Positions 50,681 to 58,944 of a stretch of DNA of 64,000 nucleotides are shown piece after piece. The translations under genes were made by a program, and so were the position numbers. This DNA is from Erythrobacteraceae bacterium Alg239-R51 (GTDB taxonomy: Bacteria; Pseudomonadota; Alphaproteobacteria; Sphingomonadales; Sphingomonadaceae). Position 1 is the first letter of the stretch; each line of letters begins with the position of its first letter. Location of the stretch: positions 372,001 through 436,000 of the forward strand of contig CAMZOI010000001.1 in the NCBI GenBank assembly GCA_947331495.1, written 5' to 3'. The notes under the pieces are model-generated. The model searched no databases. It was not told the origin of the DNA and saw nothing but the letters and a program-made list of their open reading frames with translations.

Positions 50681-51076
50681 GCTACCCCTCCGATAGGAGA
50701 CGGTATCAAGTTCCGTCGGCGTAGCAAAGCATGTTGTCTGCGCGACGCTTGGACGACGAGCGCGGATGAACAAACGACTGCTTTCGGGAGGATCGCAATT
50801 GGCCATGAGCTCCCGGGATGGACGCCAAAGCCAACGCGCCGTTTCGCTACCGGGAGTGTCCGCTAGTCCAATCGCGCTCCCGAAAGGAGGCTTTCCGGAC
50901 TGTCGAACATTGCGGACAGATCGAGCCGACTGATCCTATGACCGCTTTGAGGCGATCGTCGGCAACTCTTTAATGACTGACGCGATAGCGCATAGCCGTT
51001 CTCCTTAAACGAGAGGGGAGGGAGCTTTGCTCTTCTGAACCGGGACAAGTTCGTTCCGGCGATCAGGAGACCTTCC
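50681..51076. other. Gene-free junction between the defence cargo and ardC
   Basis: No supported gene in this ~395-base stretch. It includes the upstream signals of pycTM (minus strand) and, near its right end, a purine-rich leader (GAGAGGGGAGGGAGC at 51011-51025) followed by an ATCAGGAG ribosome-binding site for ardC. A 6-bp inverted repeat CGGGAG/CTCCCG around position 50,860 could end transcripts. Confidence 0.55.
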
Positions 51077-52006
51077 ATGACCACGTCCCGCCGCACAGCT
51101 TCGACATCGCCTGCCGCGCGCATCACCGCCGCCATTATCGAAAAGCTCGAGCAAGGCACCAAACCTTGGGTCAAGCCGTGGCGCGGTGTGCCCGTCTCGC
51201 GGCCGTTACGTTCCTGCGGGACACCATATCGCGGTATGAACACCTTCTGGCTGTGGATGGTAGCCGACGGCTGTGGCTACGCCTCGCCCTACTGGATGAC
51301 CTATCGCCAGTGCCAGGCGATCGGAGGGCAGGTCCGCAAGGGTGAGAAATCGACCATCGCGATCTTCTACAGGAGCTACACCAAGGAGGTCGAGAACGCC
51401 GAAGGCGAGGCCGACACCGAAAACCGGCGCGTGCTCAAGGCCTATGCCGTGTTCAACGCCGACCAGTGCGATGGCCTCCCCGAGTTCTATCATCCCAAGC
51501 CGCTGGTTGCCGCGCTGGAGCCCGAAGGGCGCGAAGACCGACTTGATGCCTTCTTCGGTCAAGTGGGCGCAGACCTGCGCCATCATGGCGCGCAGGCCTA
51601 TTACGAGCCGCTTCGCGACCGGGTCACTATGCCGCGAGCCGAACTCTTTGATGCCTACGACCACTACTATGCGACGCTCGCGCACGAGCTGTCACACTGG
51701 ACGGGGCATTCTTCGCGGCTCGATCGCGATCTAAAGAACCGGTTCGGCAGCGACGCCTATGCTGCCGAAGAACTGATCGCCGAACTGTCTTCAGCCATTC
51801 TTGGGGCCGAACTTGGTCTTCCGGTCACCCACCTCGACCATCACGCCAGCTACATCGCGTCCTGGCTCAAGATCCTCAAATCGGACGAACGTGCGATCCT
51901 GACCGCGGCTGCCAAAGCCGAGGAAGCGGCCAACATGCTGCTCGAACTGGGTGGATGCCAATCCAACGAAAGCGAGACCGACATCGATCTCGCTGATGCA
52001 GCCTGA
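51077..52006 (+). CDS. ArdC-type antirestriction protein
   Basis: This 309-residue protein has the ArdC N-terminal single-strand DNA-binding domain (ITAAIIEKLEQGTKPWVKPW, GMNTFWLW, GEKSTIAIFY) and a C-terminal zincin metallopeptidase domain with HELSHWTGH (His203, Glu204, His207). ArdC of the IncW plasmid pSa protects transferred DNA from host restriction. It marks the start of the conjugation block to the right of the cargo. Confidence 0.92.
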   Translation: MTTSRRTASTSPAARITAAIIEKLEQGTKPWVKPWRGVPVSRPLRSCGTPYRGMNTFWLWMVADGCGYASPYWMTYRQCQAIGGQVRKGEKSTIAIFYRSYTKEVENAEGEADTENRRVLKAYAVFNADQCDGLPEFYHPKPLVAALEPEGREDRLDAFFGQVGADLRHHGAQAYYEPLRDRVTMPRAELFDAYDHYYATLAHELSHWTGHSSRLDRDLKNRFGSDAYAAEELIAELSSAILGAELGLPVTHLDHHASYIASWLKILKSDERAILTAAAKAEEAANMLLELGGCQSNESETDIDLADAA

Positions 52007-52017
52007 GGAGCCGTGAG

Positions 52018-52458
52018 ATGGGACGTTCCGTCAGCTATCCGACCGGCTCCGTGGTGGCCTTTCGCCTGCTAGATGACGGCGAAGACGACGATGTCGACTG
52101 GGCCTACGAGTGCCTCATCGACGAGATCATCGATACCACAAAGGCAGCCTTCCCATCCTTCGAGGACTTCGATGGATGGCGCGGCCGCGAGGACCGTATC
52201 CTCCTGCGCAACGCCTTCGCCGATTGCGGCATATCGACCTATTGTGGGATCGCGGCGATCTGGCTCGCCGAGCGCGACGATGCCCGGTACTGGGAGGCCG
52301 ATTTCTACAACCCACGAACGGCGAGAGCACGGCACTGGCTTGGCCAAGTCTCGGGTAGGTTCATCGACCTGTTTGGTGAGTTGCGCCTGGTCGGTCGGTT
52401 CTCAAATGGCGAAGCGATCTTCGAGCACTCCCGATCCATCTGCAACACCGGATCCTGA
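52018..52458 (+). CDS. Hypothetical protein of conjugative elements
   Basis: This 146-residue acidic protein follows ardC by 11 bases and is probably cotranscribed with it. The start is the ATG of MGRSVSYPTGSVVAFR; it has many aspartates, and an aromatic-rich middle (STYCGIAAIWLAERDDARYWEADFY, given here only as a landmark region near residues 83-107). No family is recognised and no export signal is seen. Confidence 0.8.
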   Translation: MGRSVSYPTGSVVAFRLLDDGEDDDVDWAYECLIDEIIDTTKAAFPSFEDFDGWRGREDRILLRNAFADCGISTYCGIAAIWLAERDDARYWEADFYNPRTARARHWLGQVSGRFIDLFGELRLVGRFSNGEAIFEHSRSICNTGS

Positions 52459-52470
52459 TACTGCCTCATC

Positions 52471-52626
52471 CCTGTCCGCCGGGAGAGGCCCTTGGGCCGG
52501 TTGGGGCGCGCCGCAACCTGCGGCCCGTCGGCCCGTGTTGCCCGCGCCAGCCTAGGGCCGCAGGTTCCCCGCTACGCGGTGCGTCGCGCCCCTTTCCCCG
52601 GCCCTGATCGGGCTCCGGCGGACAGG
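52471..52626. repeat. Nested 156-base palindrome upstream of the SLOG gene
   Basis: Four inverted repeats are nested in strict order: CCTGTCCGCCGG (52471-52482) with 52615-52626; GGGCCGG (52494-52500) with 52598-52604; GGGGCGCG (52503-52510) with 52585-52592; and AACCTGCGGCCC (52515-52526) with 52555-52566. Together they form one long hairpin or cruciform of 39 paired positions. It lies in the 218-base gap between the 146-residue gene and the SLOG gene, 50 bases before the latter's start. Confidence 0.8.
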
Positions 52627-52676
52627 TCCGAGGCAATGGTGCCTCCTCTCCTTGTCCCCCGATCAGGAGACACCCC

Positions 52677-53612
52677 ATGTACGACAGCTTCATTGATCAA
52701 TTGAGCGGCCTTGACTTGTCAGGCCTCAGCATCAGGCCCGCCCCATTCAACGCAACCGACTTTCCTTGCCAGGATGCGATCGACCAGACGCTTGGCGCCG
52801 TATGGTCCGACCTTTTCGCGATGTTTTCCGACACGGCCCTTGAGGCCGATGCCGAGGATATTGCCTGGGGCGTGGTCAATCTCTTTCACCGTGCCGCCAG
52901 CCGGAAGTCCGCTCAGCTTGATCGGGCCAGCGACGAGATCCGGGTCCTCCTCGCATCAGCCGATGGCTCCGAAGTGCATTCGAGCAATCTTGAAGAGCAG
53001 GTCGAGCGCGCGCAGGCTGCAGAAGCCAGCATGCTGGCCTTCGAGCAGATGCGCGAGGCTGCGGCAGCACTCTATCGCGACGAGACCGGGTCCTCGTGGA
53101 AGCCTGTTTCGGGCTCGCGCACGAGCCATTCGCGCCACCTTACCTCGGCTGTGATCGATGCCCGCGACTTCCTCCGCGCACGCGCTGAGAACAGGCGTCA
53201 CGCCCTGATCCCGGAAGGCACTCCGGTCGTCTTCGCCGGCGGTCGCCAGAGCTTCGAGAGCTCCGAGGACGCGCGCGCCTACGCCGACAATATCTGGGCG
53301 ACGCTGGACAAGGTTCGCGATGCGGTTCCCGATCTCTTCCTGGTCCATGGCGGCGACGGCAAGGGTGCCGATCGCCTCGCCGCGAGCTGGGCCGAGCGCC
53401 GCGAGGTCCAGCAGTTGACCTATTCGCTCGACCGTCGGCTTGGTGCCCGCGCCGGGTTCAAGCGCAACGAGCAGATGCTCTCGCTCAATCCGCGTTACGT
53501 CGTCGCCTTTCCGGGCAATGGCGTGACCGAACGGCTGGTGATCGATGCCAAGACGCGCCGGATCACCGTGGTCGATCGTCGCGGCCCCTTGGGCACCTCT
53601 CCCGGGTCCTGA
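52677..53612 (+). CDS. SLOG-domain protein (DUF2493)
   Basis: This 311-residue protein has a helical N-terminal part and a C-terminal Rossmann-like SLOG domain (VVFAGGRQSF, LVHGGDGKGADRLAASWA, RNEQML, VVAFPGNG). SLOG domains bind or process nucleotide ligands; the DUF2493 type is frequent on alphaproteobacterial plasmids and ICEs, with unknown role. The start follows ATCAGGAGA. A large palindromic leader lies just upstream. A weak stem (GGCCCC at 53583 with GGGGCC at 53614, then TTT) overlaps the stop codon. Confidence 0.85.
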   Translation: MYDSFIDQLSGLDLSGLSIRPAPFNATDFPCQDAIDQTLGAVWSDLFAMFSDTALEADAEDIAWGVVNLFHRAASRKSAQLDRASDEIRVLLASADGSEVHSSNLEEQVERAQAAEASMLAFEQMREAAAALYRDETGSSWKPVSGSRTSHSRHLTSAVIDARDFLRARAENRRHALIPEGTPVVFAGGRQSFESSEDARAYADNIWATLDKVRDAVPDLFLVHGGDGKGADRLAASWAERREVQQLTYSLDRRLGARAGFKRNEQMLSLNPRYVVAFPGNGVTERLVIDAKTRRITVVDRRGPLGTSPGS

Positions 53613-53682
53613 GGGGGCCTTTACAATCTGCAACTGCATTGCCCGGATGTGCATTCGGCGCAGACCCGACTATGGACCGGTC

Positions 53683-53952
53683 ATGCAACTTGACGATCTG
53701 CTGCAGCGCTACTTTGCCACCACCGACCTCTCCGGGGTTGCTCCCGAGACGTTGTCAGCCGGCATCGAGCATTGCCGGGTTGATCTCGGCCTTGAGGAGG
53801 ACCGGGGCAAGCGCTTTGCACTGTGGTCGTTCCTGCACATGTTCGGGTCCGCCCCCGAACTCGACGTGGCGTTCGAGAACGAAGAAGACCGGGAAGCTGC
53901 CCGCAACTTCATGGATCTGCTGGCGGCATCGGAAGGCGAAGGCGAAGCCTGA
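53683..53952 (+). CDS. Small acidic hypothetical protein
   Basis: This 89-residue, mostly helical acidic protein (MQLDDLLQRYFATTDLSG...) has no recognised family. It lies 70 bases after the SLOG gene in the same orientation. There is no strong ribosome-binding site; start choice rests on the ATG at 53683 giving a compact soluble protein. Confidence 0.65.
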   Translation: MQLDDLLQRYFATTDLSGVAPETLSAGIEHCRVDLGLEEDRGKRFALWSFLHMFGSAPELDVAFENEEDREAARNFMDLLAASEGEGEA

Positions 53953-54009
53953 TTGGAAGTGCCGGTCACGGCACCTTCAGACCCGCACCCGATACCCATC
54001 CGGCTTTCT

Positions 54010-54222
54010 TCGCGAACAGTCCTGAATCAGGTCAGCTGAGGACAGCAACCCGTTCCTTTCCGGCCGTGTGGTCGCGCTTCGCGCGCCTGCCCGCACCACC
54101 CGTCATGAACGGGTTTCCCTTGGAGCTTCGCTCCAGCGGTGCAGTCCTCCCATGTCCTGCTTCTTCTGAATGTTCGCAAGCCGGAGATGGTCTCCGGTTT
54201 GAGGAACTGAAGGACTACTATC
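54010..54222 (+). promoter_or_regulatory. Hairpin-rich leader of ssb
   Basis: The 213 bases before ssb carry no gene but two perfect short hairpins: TGGAGC-TTC-GCTCCA (54121-54135) and CCGGAGA-TGG-TCTCCGG (54181-54197), the latter 25 bases before the start codon. They may control ssb translation or be an attenuator. Confidence 0.5.
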
Positions 54223-54621
54223 ATGACCAATATCGCAATCCTCACTGGCCGCATCGCTCGCGAGCCCGATACCCGCGAGACCAAGGGCGGCACCAATGTC
54301 ACCGGGATCACCGTCGTCACCGATCGCCCTGCACGCGACAAGGACGGCAAGACCTACAAGGACGAGAACGGCTACACCGCCAAGGAAAGCGAGTTCCACC
54401 GGGTGACCTGCTTCAACGGCCTCGCCAAGACCGTCGGCCAGTACTGCTCCAAGGGCCAGCTGGTATCGGTCCAGGGGCGCATCCACTACACCCAGTGGGA
54501 AGACAAGGACGGGGTCACGCGCTACGGTACCGAGATCCTTGCTGACAAGGTCGACTTCCTCTCCCGCGGTAGTGGTTCGAGCGACGACAACGACAACACC
54601 GACGCTCCCGATATCGACTGA
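54223..54621 (+). CDS. ssb: Single-stranded DNA-binding protein
   Basis: This 132-residue SSB protects single-stranded DNA during transfer or replication of the element. It has the OB-fold core (NIAILTGRIAREPDTRETKGGTNVTGITVVTD, then EFHRVTCFNGLAKTVGQYCSKGQLVSVQGRI) and an acidic tail (SSDDNDNTDAPDID). The tail lacks the usual C-terminal DDDIPF tip, so it may not recruit host SSB partners. A strong terminator follows. Confidence 0.93.
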   Translation: MTNIAILTGRIAREPDTRETKGGTNVTGITVVTDRPARDKDGKTYKDENGYTAKESEFHRVTCFNGLAKTVGQYCSKGQLVSVQGRIHYTQWEDKDGVTRYGTEILADKVDFLSRGSGSSDDNDNTDAPDID

Positions 54622-54646
54622 CATCGATCCCGATCGTCCCCTTACG

Positions 54647-54681
54647 AAGAGGCTCTGCCGCAAGCGGCAGGGCCTCTTCTT
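54647..54681 (+). terminator. Terminator after ssb, possibly bidirectional
   Basis: A 14-bp stem (54647-54660 with 54665-54678, one G-U wobble) and CAAG loop, followed by CTTCTT. It separates ssb from the convergent small gene. Confidence 0.75.
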
Positions 54682-54687
54682 CTGTGG

Positions 54688-54954
54688 TTACTGGGTTCTT
54701 GCCGCTGCATTCGAAGCACGGGTTGCACCACGCCCCGTCAGTTTCTCGATCGCGGCATTCTCGCCGAGTTTCCCGAGTTCTTCGGCAACCTGCCTCAGGC
54801 CCTTCTTCGAGAAGCTTTCGAGGCCGCTTCCCAGGATGATTTCGCCGAGTTCCCTGGCTGCTTGTACTTCGAGCTCGCGTTGTCTAGCGTCGAGCGCCTC
54901 GCGGTCTGCTTCGAGCTTTTGCAGGGCTGCAATCGCGCTCCTGTTCCGGGGCAT
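54688..54954 (-). CDS. Small coiled-coil protein (DUF6437-like)
   Basis: This 88-residue basic, helical protein starts MPRNRSAIAALQKLEADREALDARQRE and ends with an alanine-rich tail. I recall the pattern as DUF6437, found on sphingomonad mobile elements, sometimes near conjugation genes; the name is from memory. AAAAGGA precedes the ATG at 54954. It is the only minus-strand gene in this block and converges on ssb. Confidence 0.72.
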   Translation of the reverse strand: MPRNRSAIAALQKLEADREALDARQRELEVQAARELGEIILGSGLESFSKKGLRQVAEELGKLGENAAIEKLTGRGATRASNAAARTQ

Positions 54955-55298
54955 GTTACTTGTCCTTTTGTCCCCCTCGGATCTGCTCCCCAATTGCTTC
55001 TATGCCCGCGACATCGGGGTGTAGGAAAGGCAATTCGCACCCAGCAGATGTTTGATCCGGGTGGAGGTGGTGGGTTCTTGCTCACGGTTCTCCCAGCATG
55101 ATGGCCTTGCGCCTCCCGCCTCAAGGACGGCGGGGCCCCACCATTTTGCCCGCCACCGGATTGCATCCGGCAGCGAACAAAATCGTTACCCCCACCGCCG
55201 CTATTGCGGTCGCCCATTCGGGCGATCCCTGACCCGGGATGCACAAGACCATCGCGCGCACCCCCTGTCGTCTCACGACAGAAATCAGGAGGATTATC
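54955..55298 (+). other. Gene-free, highly structured leader of the 73-residue gene
   Basis: No supported gene in 344 bases. The right part folds into a row of hairpins: ATTTTG/CAAAAT (55143-55148, 55178-55183) enclosing CCGGAT-TGC-ATCCGG (55156-55170); ACCGC/GCGGT (55194-55210); TCGCCC/GGGCGA (55210-55225); TGTCGT-CTC-ACGACA (55266-55280). The last ends eight bases before the ribosome-binding site. Confidence 0.55.
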
Positions 55299-55520
55299 AT
55301 GGCTTATTCGATGCATTGCGCCCTTCCGTCACGGAGCTATTTCGAGGCTCTGGAAACAGCCGAGAAGAGAGCGCTGCACAGCTTCTTCGATCAGCACGTT
55401 ATCGAGGATGATGAACTCGGGTACTTTGCCCTCGACGAAGGTGACTACAACATCTTGCCAGCGCATCTCGCAGCGCGGGTGGTCCACACGGTCCACGGCG
55501 GCATGCTCGACGAGTTCTGA
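55299..55520 (+). CDS. Small acidic hypothetical protein
   Basis: This 73-residue protein (MAYSMHCALPSRSYFEALE...) has no recognised family; it is rich in His, Asp and Glu in its second half. The ATCAGGAGG site six bases before the ATG fixes the start. A strong terminator follows 11 bases after the stop, making it a single-gene unit with a structured leader. Confidence 0.8.
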   Translation: MAYSMHCALPSRSYFEALETAEKRALHSFFDQHVIEDDELGYFALDEGDYNILPAHLAARVVHTVHGGMLDEF

Positions 55521-55530
55521 GACGACCGAC

Positions 55531-55566
55531 AGGGCGGGAACCGGGAACGGTTCCTGCCCTTTTTTC
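55531..55566 (+). terminator. Intrinsic terminator
   Basis: A 13-bp stem (AGGGCGGGAACCG at 55531-55543 with 55548-55560, one G-U pair), GGAA tetraloop and a run of six T. Confidence 0.92.
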
Positions 55567-56250
55567 TTGTTCGCCGGATAGTCCAATCAGGCACAAGAAT
55601 CAGGTTCGGTCGGTTGCTCTGACGGTCGCCCACCGCAATGCGGCGGCGCCCGATAAATGGAGCGGGGCTGTGGACGCACTCTGTCCCGCGCATCTTGCGA
55701 TGCGCTCCTGAGGGTGCGGCGTGATCTGTTCTTGGGCCCCGCGCGCACTTGCGAACCGGCACCGGGTCGGGCGGCGGGAAGCTGGGCACGCGACATGCCC
55801 CGTTTGCCTTGCTTCCCACGCGCCCTTGGCCGCTGCCTTTTTCGCAGGTGCTGTCTTTGGCTGGAAGCGTCGAAATGCTCTCGATCTGCATCCGAAGAGG
55901 TGCCAGGCCTGGTTGCTCGCGCTCCATCGTGGAGGTCGGGAATGGTCGTCCTTGATCAATCCCCGTTGCTGACTGGACCACCTCGCGCACTTGGGAACAA
56001 GGGAGCACACCCTACCCCGCGATTTCGGGATTTATCTCTCTGTTATTGCTAAAGAATGTGGTTATGGGCGAAATCAACCCGTCTGCGAGTTGAGCGGCTT
56101 TGCACTGATCCGCAGACAACTCACATCTCTCTATCACACTGAAATATTGTCTTAATCTTTCGATTGACTGCGAGTTGTTCACGATTTATTCTCATCAGCA
56201 CCTTCCGCAAGGTGAGCCAGGTTCCGTCGGCCCGACAAGGAACCTGTTTC
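55567..56250. other. Gene-free region before the transfer genes
   Basis: No supported gene in about 680 bases. Several overlapping frames exist on both strands but none has a ribosome-binding site, conserved motif or sensible composition. From about 56,020 the DNA becomes AT-rich and carries repeats that suggest an origin of transfer. Confidence 0.6.
56081..56177. other. Candidate origin of transfer (oriT)
   Basis: An inverted repeat GTCTGCG (56081-56087) / CGCAGAC (56111-56117) is followed by TATTGTCTTA, which shares TATTGTCT (56145-56152) with the nick region I recall for the MOBF plasmid R388. A 10-base direct repeat CTGCGAGTTG (56083-56092, 56168-56177) flanks the region. It lies just upstream of the relaxosome-type gene, traD and the MOBF relaxase. 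Confidence 0.5.
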
Positions 56251-56583
56251 ATGACCCGACAAGATCGGCTTCAGACATTCGTATCTCTCTCCGTAGGTAA
56301 CTGGGTTCGCCAGTGTGCCGCGGACCATGGCGTAAGTGTCAGCGTCTTTATCCGTGACCTCATTGTCGCAGCGTGGCAGCGCGATAACGAGGCGAAGGAC
56401 CGCCCCGCAGGGCTCGATCCCGCGCGCCAGGCTATCTTCATTTCGGTGGCGCTCGATGCGCTTCTAGCCAGCCATCCTGATGCGAGTTTGCGCGACCGTA
56501 CCCACGAGGCGTACCGGCGACGCCTGGAGCGTCTTGGCCTCCCCGTCAACGCGAGCATGGGAGGCCATTCCCATGAAGCATAA
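56251..56583 (+). CDS. Small relaxosome/mobilisation-type DNA-binding protein
   Basis: This 110-residue protein opens FVSLSVGNWVRQCAADHGVSVSVFIRDLIVAAW, a strand-helix-helix pattern compatible with a ribbon-helix-helix fold, as in TrwA/MobC accessory proteins that bind oriT. Its place between the candidate oriT and traD supports that role, but the family call is inference. It overlaps traD by 11 bases. AAGGA lies ten bases before the ATG. Confidence 0.65.
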   Translation: MTRQDRLQTFVSLSVGNWVRQCAADHGVSVSVFIRDLIVAAWQRDNEAKDRPAGLDPARQAIFISVALDALLASHPDASLRDRTHEAYRRRLERLGLPVNASMGGHSHEA

Positions 56584-58885
56584 TCTCCTGAACTTCACCC
56601 GCGGGAGCCAGCTGCTCGGCCACTTTGGGTTCATGTTTGCAGCCGGCCTGAAGGGTCCGTTGATAGTCACCGGCCTTGTTGCTGTCGGCACGTGCTATTG
56701 GGAAGTGCGGTCGGCTCTGAGTGATCACCAGATCTACCTGGTCTGGATGCACATCTACGCCAGTCTCTACGCCTTCATGGAGTTCGATCCGGCCAAACTG
56801 GTCAACCTTGAATTGCTTGACGGCGAAAGGGTCGGCCTCCAGTTTGGCATCGTTCGCGAGTTCCCGTCGATGCGCGAGGCGGTCGAGGCGTTTCGATCGG
56901 CAGTGAAGCAGGGATTGCTCGTCGCGGCGGTCCTGTTGATCCCGGCATTCGTGTTCTTCTGGTGGTTCGCCGAGCGCTTTGGCGGGCGGTCGAAGGAGCG
57001 CAAGCACGAGCGCGGTGCAATGCTTGTTTCGCTCGACGAACTCGAAGAAGAAATCGAGCGTCACAACAAGGCATTCAGGGCCGAAGAACTGGGACGCAAG
57101 TTCGGCTGGAAGTGGCGGCTTGCCAGCTCGTCGGCGCTCGCCGAAGCGGGCCACTACCAACCCGCACATCTCGCCGGTGTAAGCTGGCCCTGGCGGCTCG
57201 AGCAGAGTCACGCCATGCTCATTGGCACGACCGGAACCGGCAAGACCGTGGCGCTCACCGAACTTGTTGCCGAAGCACGTGAACGCGGCCAGCGCGCGGT
57301 CATTTTCGACCTCACAGGGGCTTTCATTGAGGCCTTCTACGATCCCGCGCGCGACATCATTCTCAATCCTGTCGATGTTCGGTGTCCGCTATGGAGCGTG
57401 TTCAACGACTGCACGACGGAAGCTGAGTTTCACGCCGCGGCCGAAGCGCTCGTGCCCCATGACGGGGGTGGTTCAGAACAATTCTGGGTGCTCGCGGCGC
57501 GCATGCTGTTCGTCGAGATGTGTCTCCATCTTGCCCGCACCAACACAGCGACCAACGAGGCCTTGGCACGGCGGCTGATGACCGCTGACCTGTCCGAAGT
57601 GCATAAGCTGATGCGAGGAACGATGGCCGACCCGCTGACCGCTCCGGAGGCGGCCCGCATGGCGGAATCGATCCGCGCGGTGTTCAATGCGAATGCGAAA
57701 GTGCTCAAGCTCTTGCCCTCATCCGGACAGCGCTTTTCGGTCCGCGACTGGGTCAAAGGCGACTGCCAGGCGGGCTCGATTCTGTTCCTCTCTGCCCGCT
57801 ATGTCGACATGAGCATCTCCTCGCAATTGCTCACGCTATGGCTCGACACGGCGATGAATACGCTGATGACGCTCGAGCGCACGCAGGACCTGCGGATGTG
57901 GTTCCTGATCGACGAGCTCGGTGCCCTTCATCGACTACCGGCGCTTGAAAAGGGGCTGCAAACGGCGCGCAACTTCGGCGGAGCGATCGTCACCGGGGTG
58001 CATGCGTTTGCCAAGCTCAAGGAAGTCTATGGCGAGAACATGGCCATGACGTTGTCCTCGCTTGCGCGCACCAAGCTTATCCTGGCGACGGCAGATCGAG
58101 AGACAGCGACCTGGTGCTCCGATTTCATCGGTCACCGGCAGGTGCGCGACATGGAAGAGGGCTACAGCTACGGGTACAACAATGCGCGCGATGCAGTCAG
58201 CCTGACGCCCAGGCGGCAGATCGAGCCGTTGCTCCTGCCCGACCAGTTCATGAACCTTCCGCGGCTGTCGGCCTACATCAAGTTTCCCGACGGATTCCCC
58301 GCTGCGCCGGTCTCGCTCATTCCGCGCACGCGTGGTCGTATTGCCGAAGGTTTCATCGCCCGCGAGAAACCGCTCATAAAGCCTGGCCAGGGTCCTGCGG
58401 CAGCGACGCCCCAAGCGAACCTGGGTTCGAAACCGAATGACGAGCATCCCGCTTCGAATGATGACGGTGCCGGTAAGCCTGTCGATTCAAAGCAGCTCAA
58501 ATTCGACCTCGAAGGGCAGCGCCGTGTCGCCGATGAGCCGCAAGATCGGCAGGAGCCTGTGCCGCTTGAAAACCTAAATGCAGGGCGCGCTATTGGTGAT
58601 CTCGATGCCGAATCCCGGTCCGATACACATCTGGATGCAGGTCCAACGCTACCTCTCGCCGCAGTGCAAACCGGTGAAGATGCACCAGCAATGGGCGCGG
58701 AACAGCACCCGTCCGAACCAGAAACCGCCGGCGATGCTGCAGCTGGAAAAGGCGGTTCGACGCCACGAGGCCGTGCGGCGGAAAACGGGCGTCAGTCGCT
58801 CAAGCCGGTCGAAAAAGACCTGCGTGAAGGTGCGGTCGCAGATCCGCCGGAGAAGGATTTCGGCGAGTTCGAACCCGACATGTGA
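56573..58885 (+). CDS. traD: Type IV coupling protein TraD
   Basis: TraD links the relaxosome to the secretion channel and pumps DNA. The 770-residue protein has two N-terminal membrane spans (about residues 27-45 and 120-140), a FtsK/TraD ATPase core with Walker A GTTGTGKT (residues 218-225) and Walker B MWFLIDELGALHRL, and a long disordered, acidic C-terminal tail (from about 600) as in F TraD. The ATG at 56573 has GGGAGG upstream and overlaps the preceding gene. The relaxase gene follows 59 bases later. Confidence 0.93.
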   Translation: MKHNLLNFTRGSQLLGHFGFMFAAGLKGPLIVTGLVAVGTCYWEVRSALSDHQIYLVWMHIYASLYAFMEFDPAKLVNLELLDGERVGLQFGIVREFPSMREAVEAFRSAVKQGLLVAAVLLIPAFVFFWWFAERFGGRSKERKHERGAMLVSLDELEEEIERHNKAFRAEELGRKFGWKWRLASSSALAEAGHYQPAHLAGVSWPWRLEQSHAMLIGTTGTGKTVALTELVAEARERGQRAVIFDLTGAFIEAFYDPARDIILNPVDVRCPLWSVFNDCTTEAEFHAAAEALVPHDGGGSEQFWVLAARMLFVEMCLHLARTNTATNEALARRLMTADLSEVHKLMRGTMADPLTAPEAARMAESIRAVFNANAKVLKLLPSSGQRFSVRDWVKGDCQAGSILFLSARYVDMSISSQLLTLWLDTAMNTLMTLERTQDLRMWFLIDELGALHRLPALEKGLQTARNFGGAIVTGVHAFAKLKEVYGENMAMTLSSLARTKLILATADRETATWCSDFIGHRQVRDMEEGYSYGYNNARDAVSLTPRRQIEPLLLPDQFMNLPRLSAYIKFPDGFPAAPVSLIPRTRGRIAEGFIAREKPLIKPGQGPAAATPQANLGSKPNDEHPASNDDGAGKPVDSKQLKFDLEGQRRVADEPQDRQEPVPLENLNAGRAIGDLDAESRSDTHLDAGPTLPLAAVQTGEDAPAMGAEQHPSEPETAGDAAAGKGGSTPRGRAAENGRQSLKPVEKDLREGAVADPPEKDFGEFEPDM

Positions 58886-58944
58886 AAGGCAAATGGGCAG
58901 GGATTACCTGGCCGCGGGGGAAGCCGTGACAAGGACCAGACAGT

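Noticed and set aside
53583..53622. Terminator overlapping the SLOG gene stop codon
   Set aside because: The stem is only six pairs with a 25-base loop and three T; too weak to list as a feature.
55600..56052. Overlapping frames of about 130 residues on both strands
   Set aside because: No ribosome-binding site, low-complexity Arg/Ser/Pro composition and no recognisable motif.
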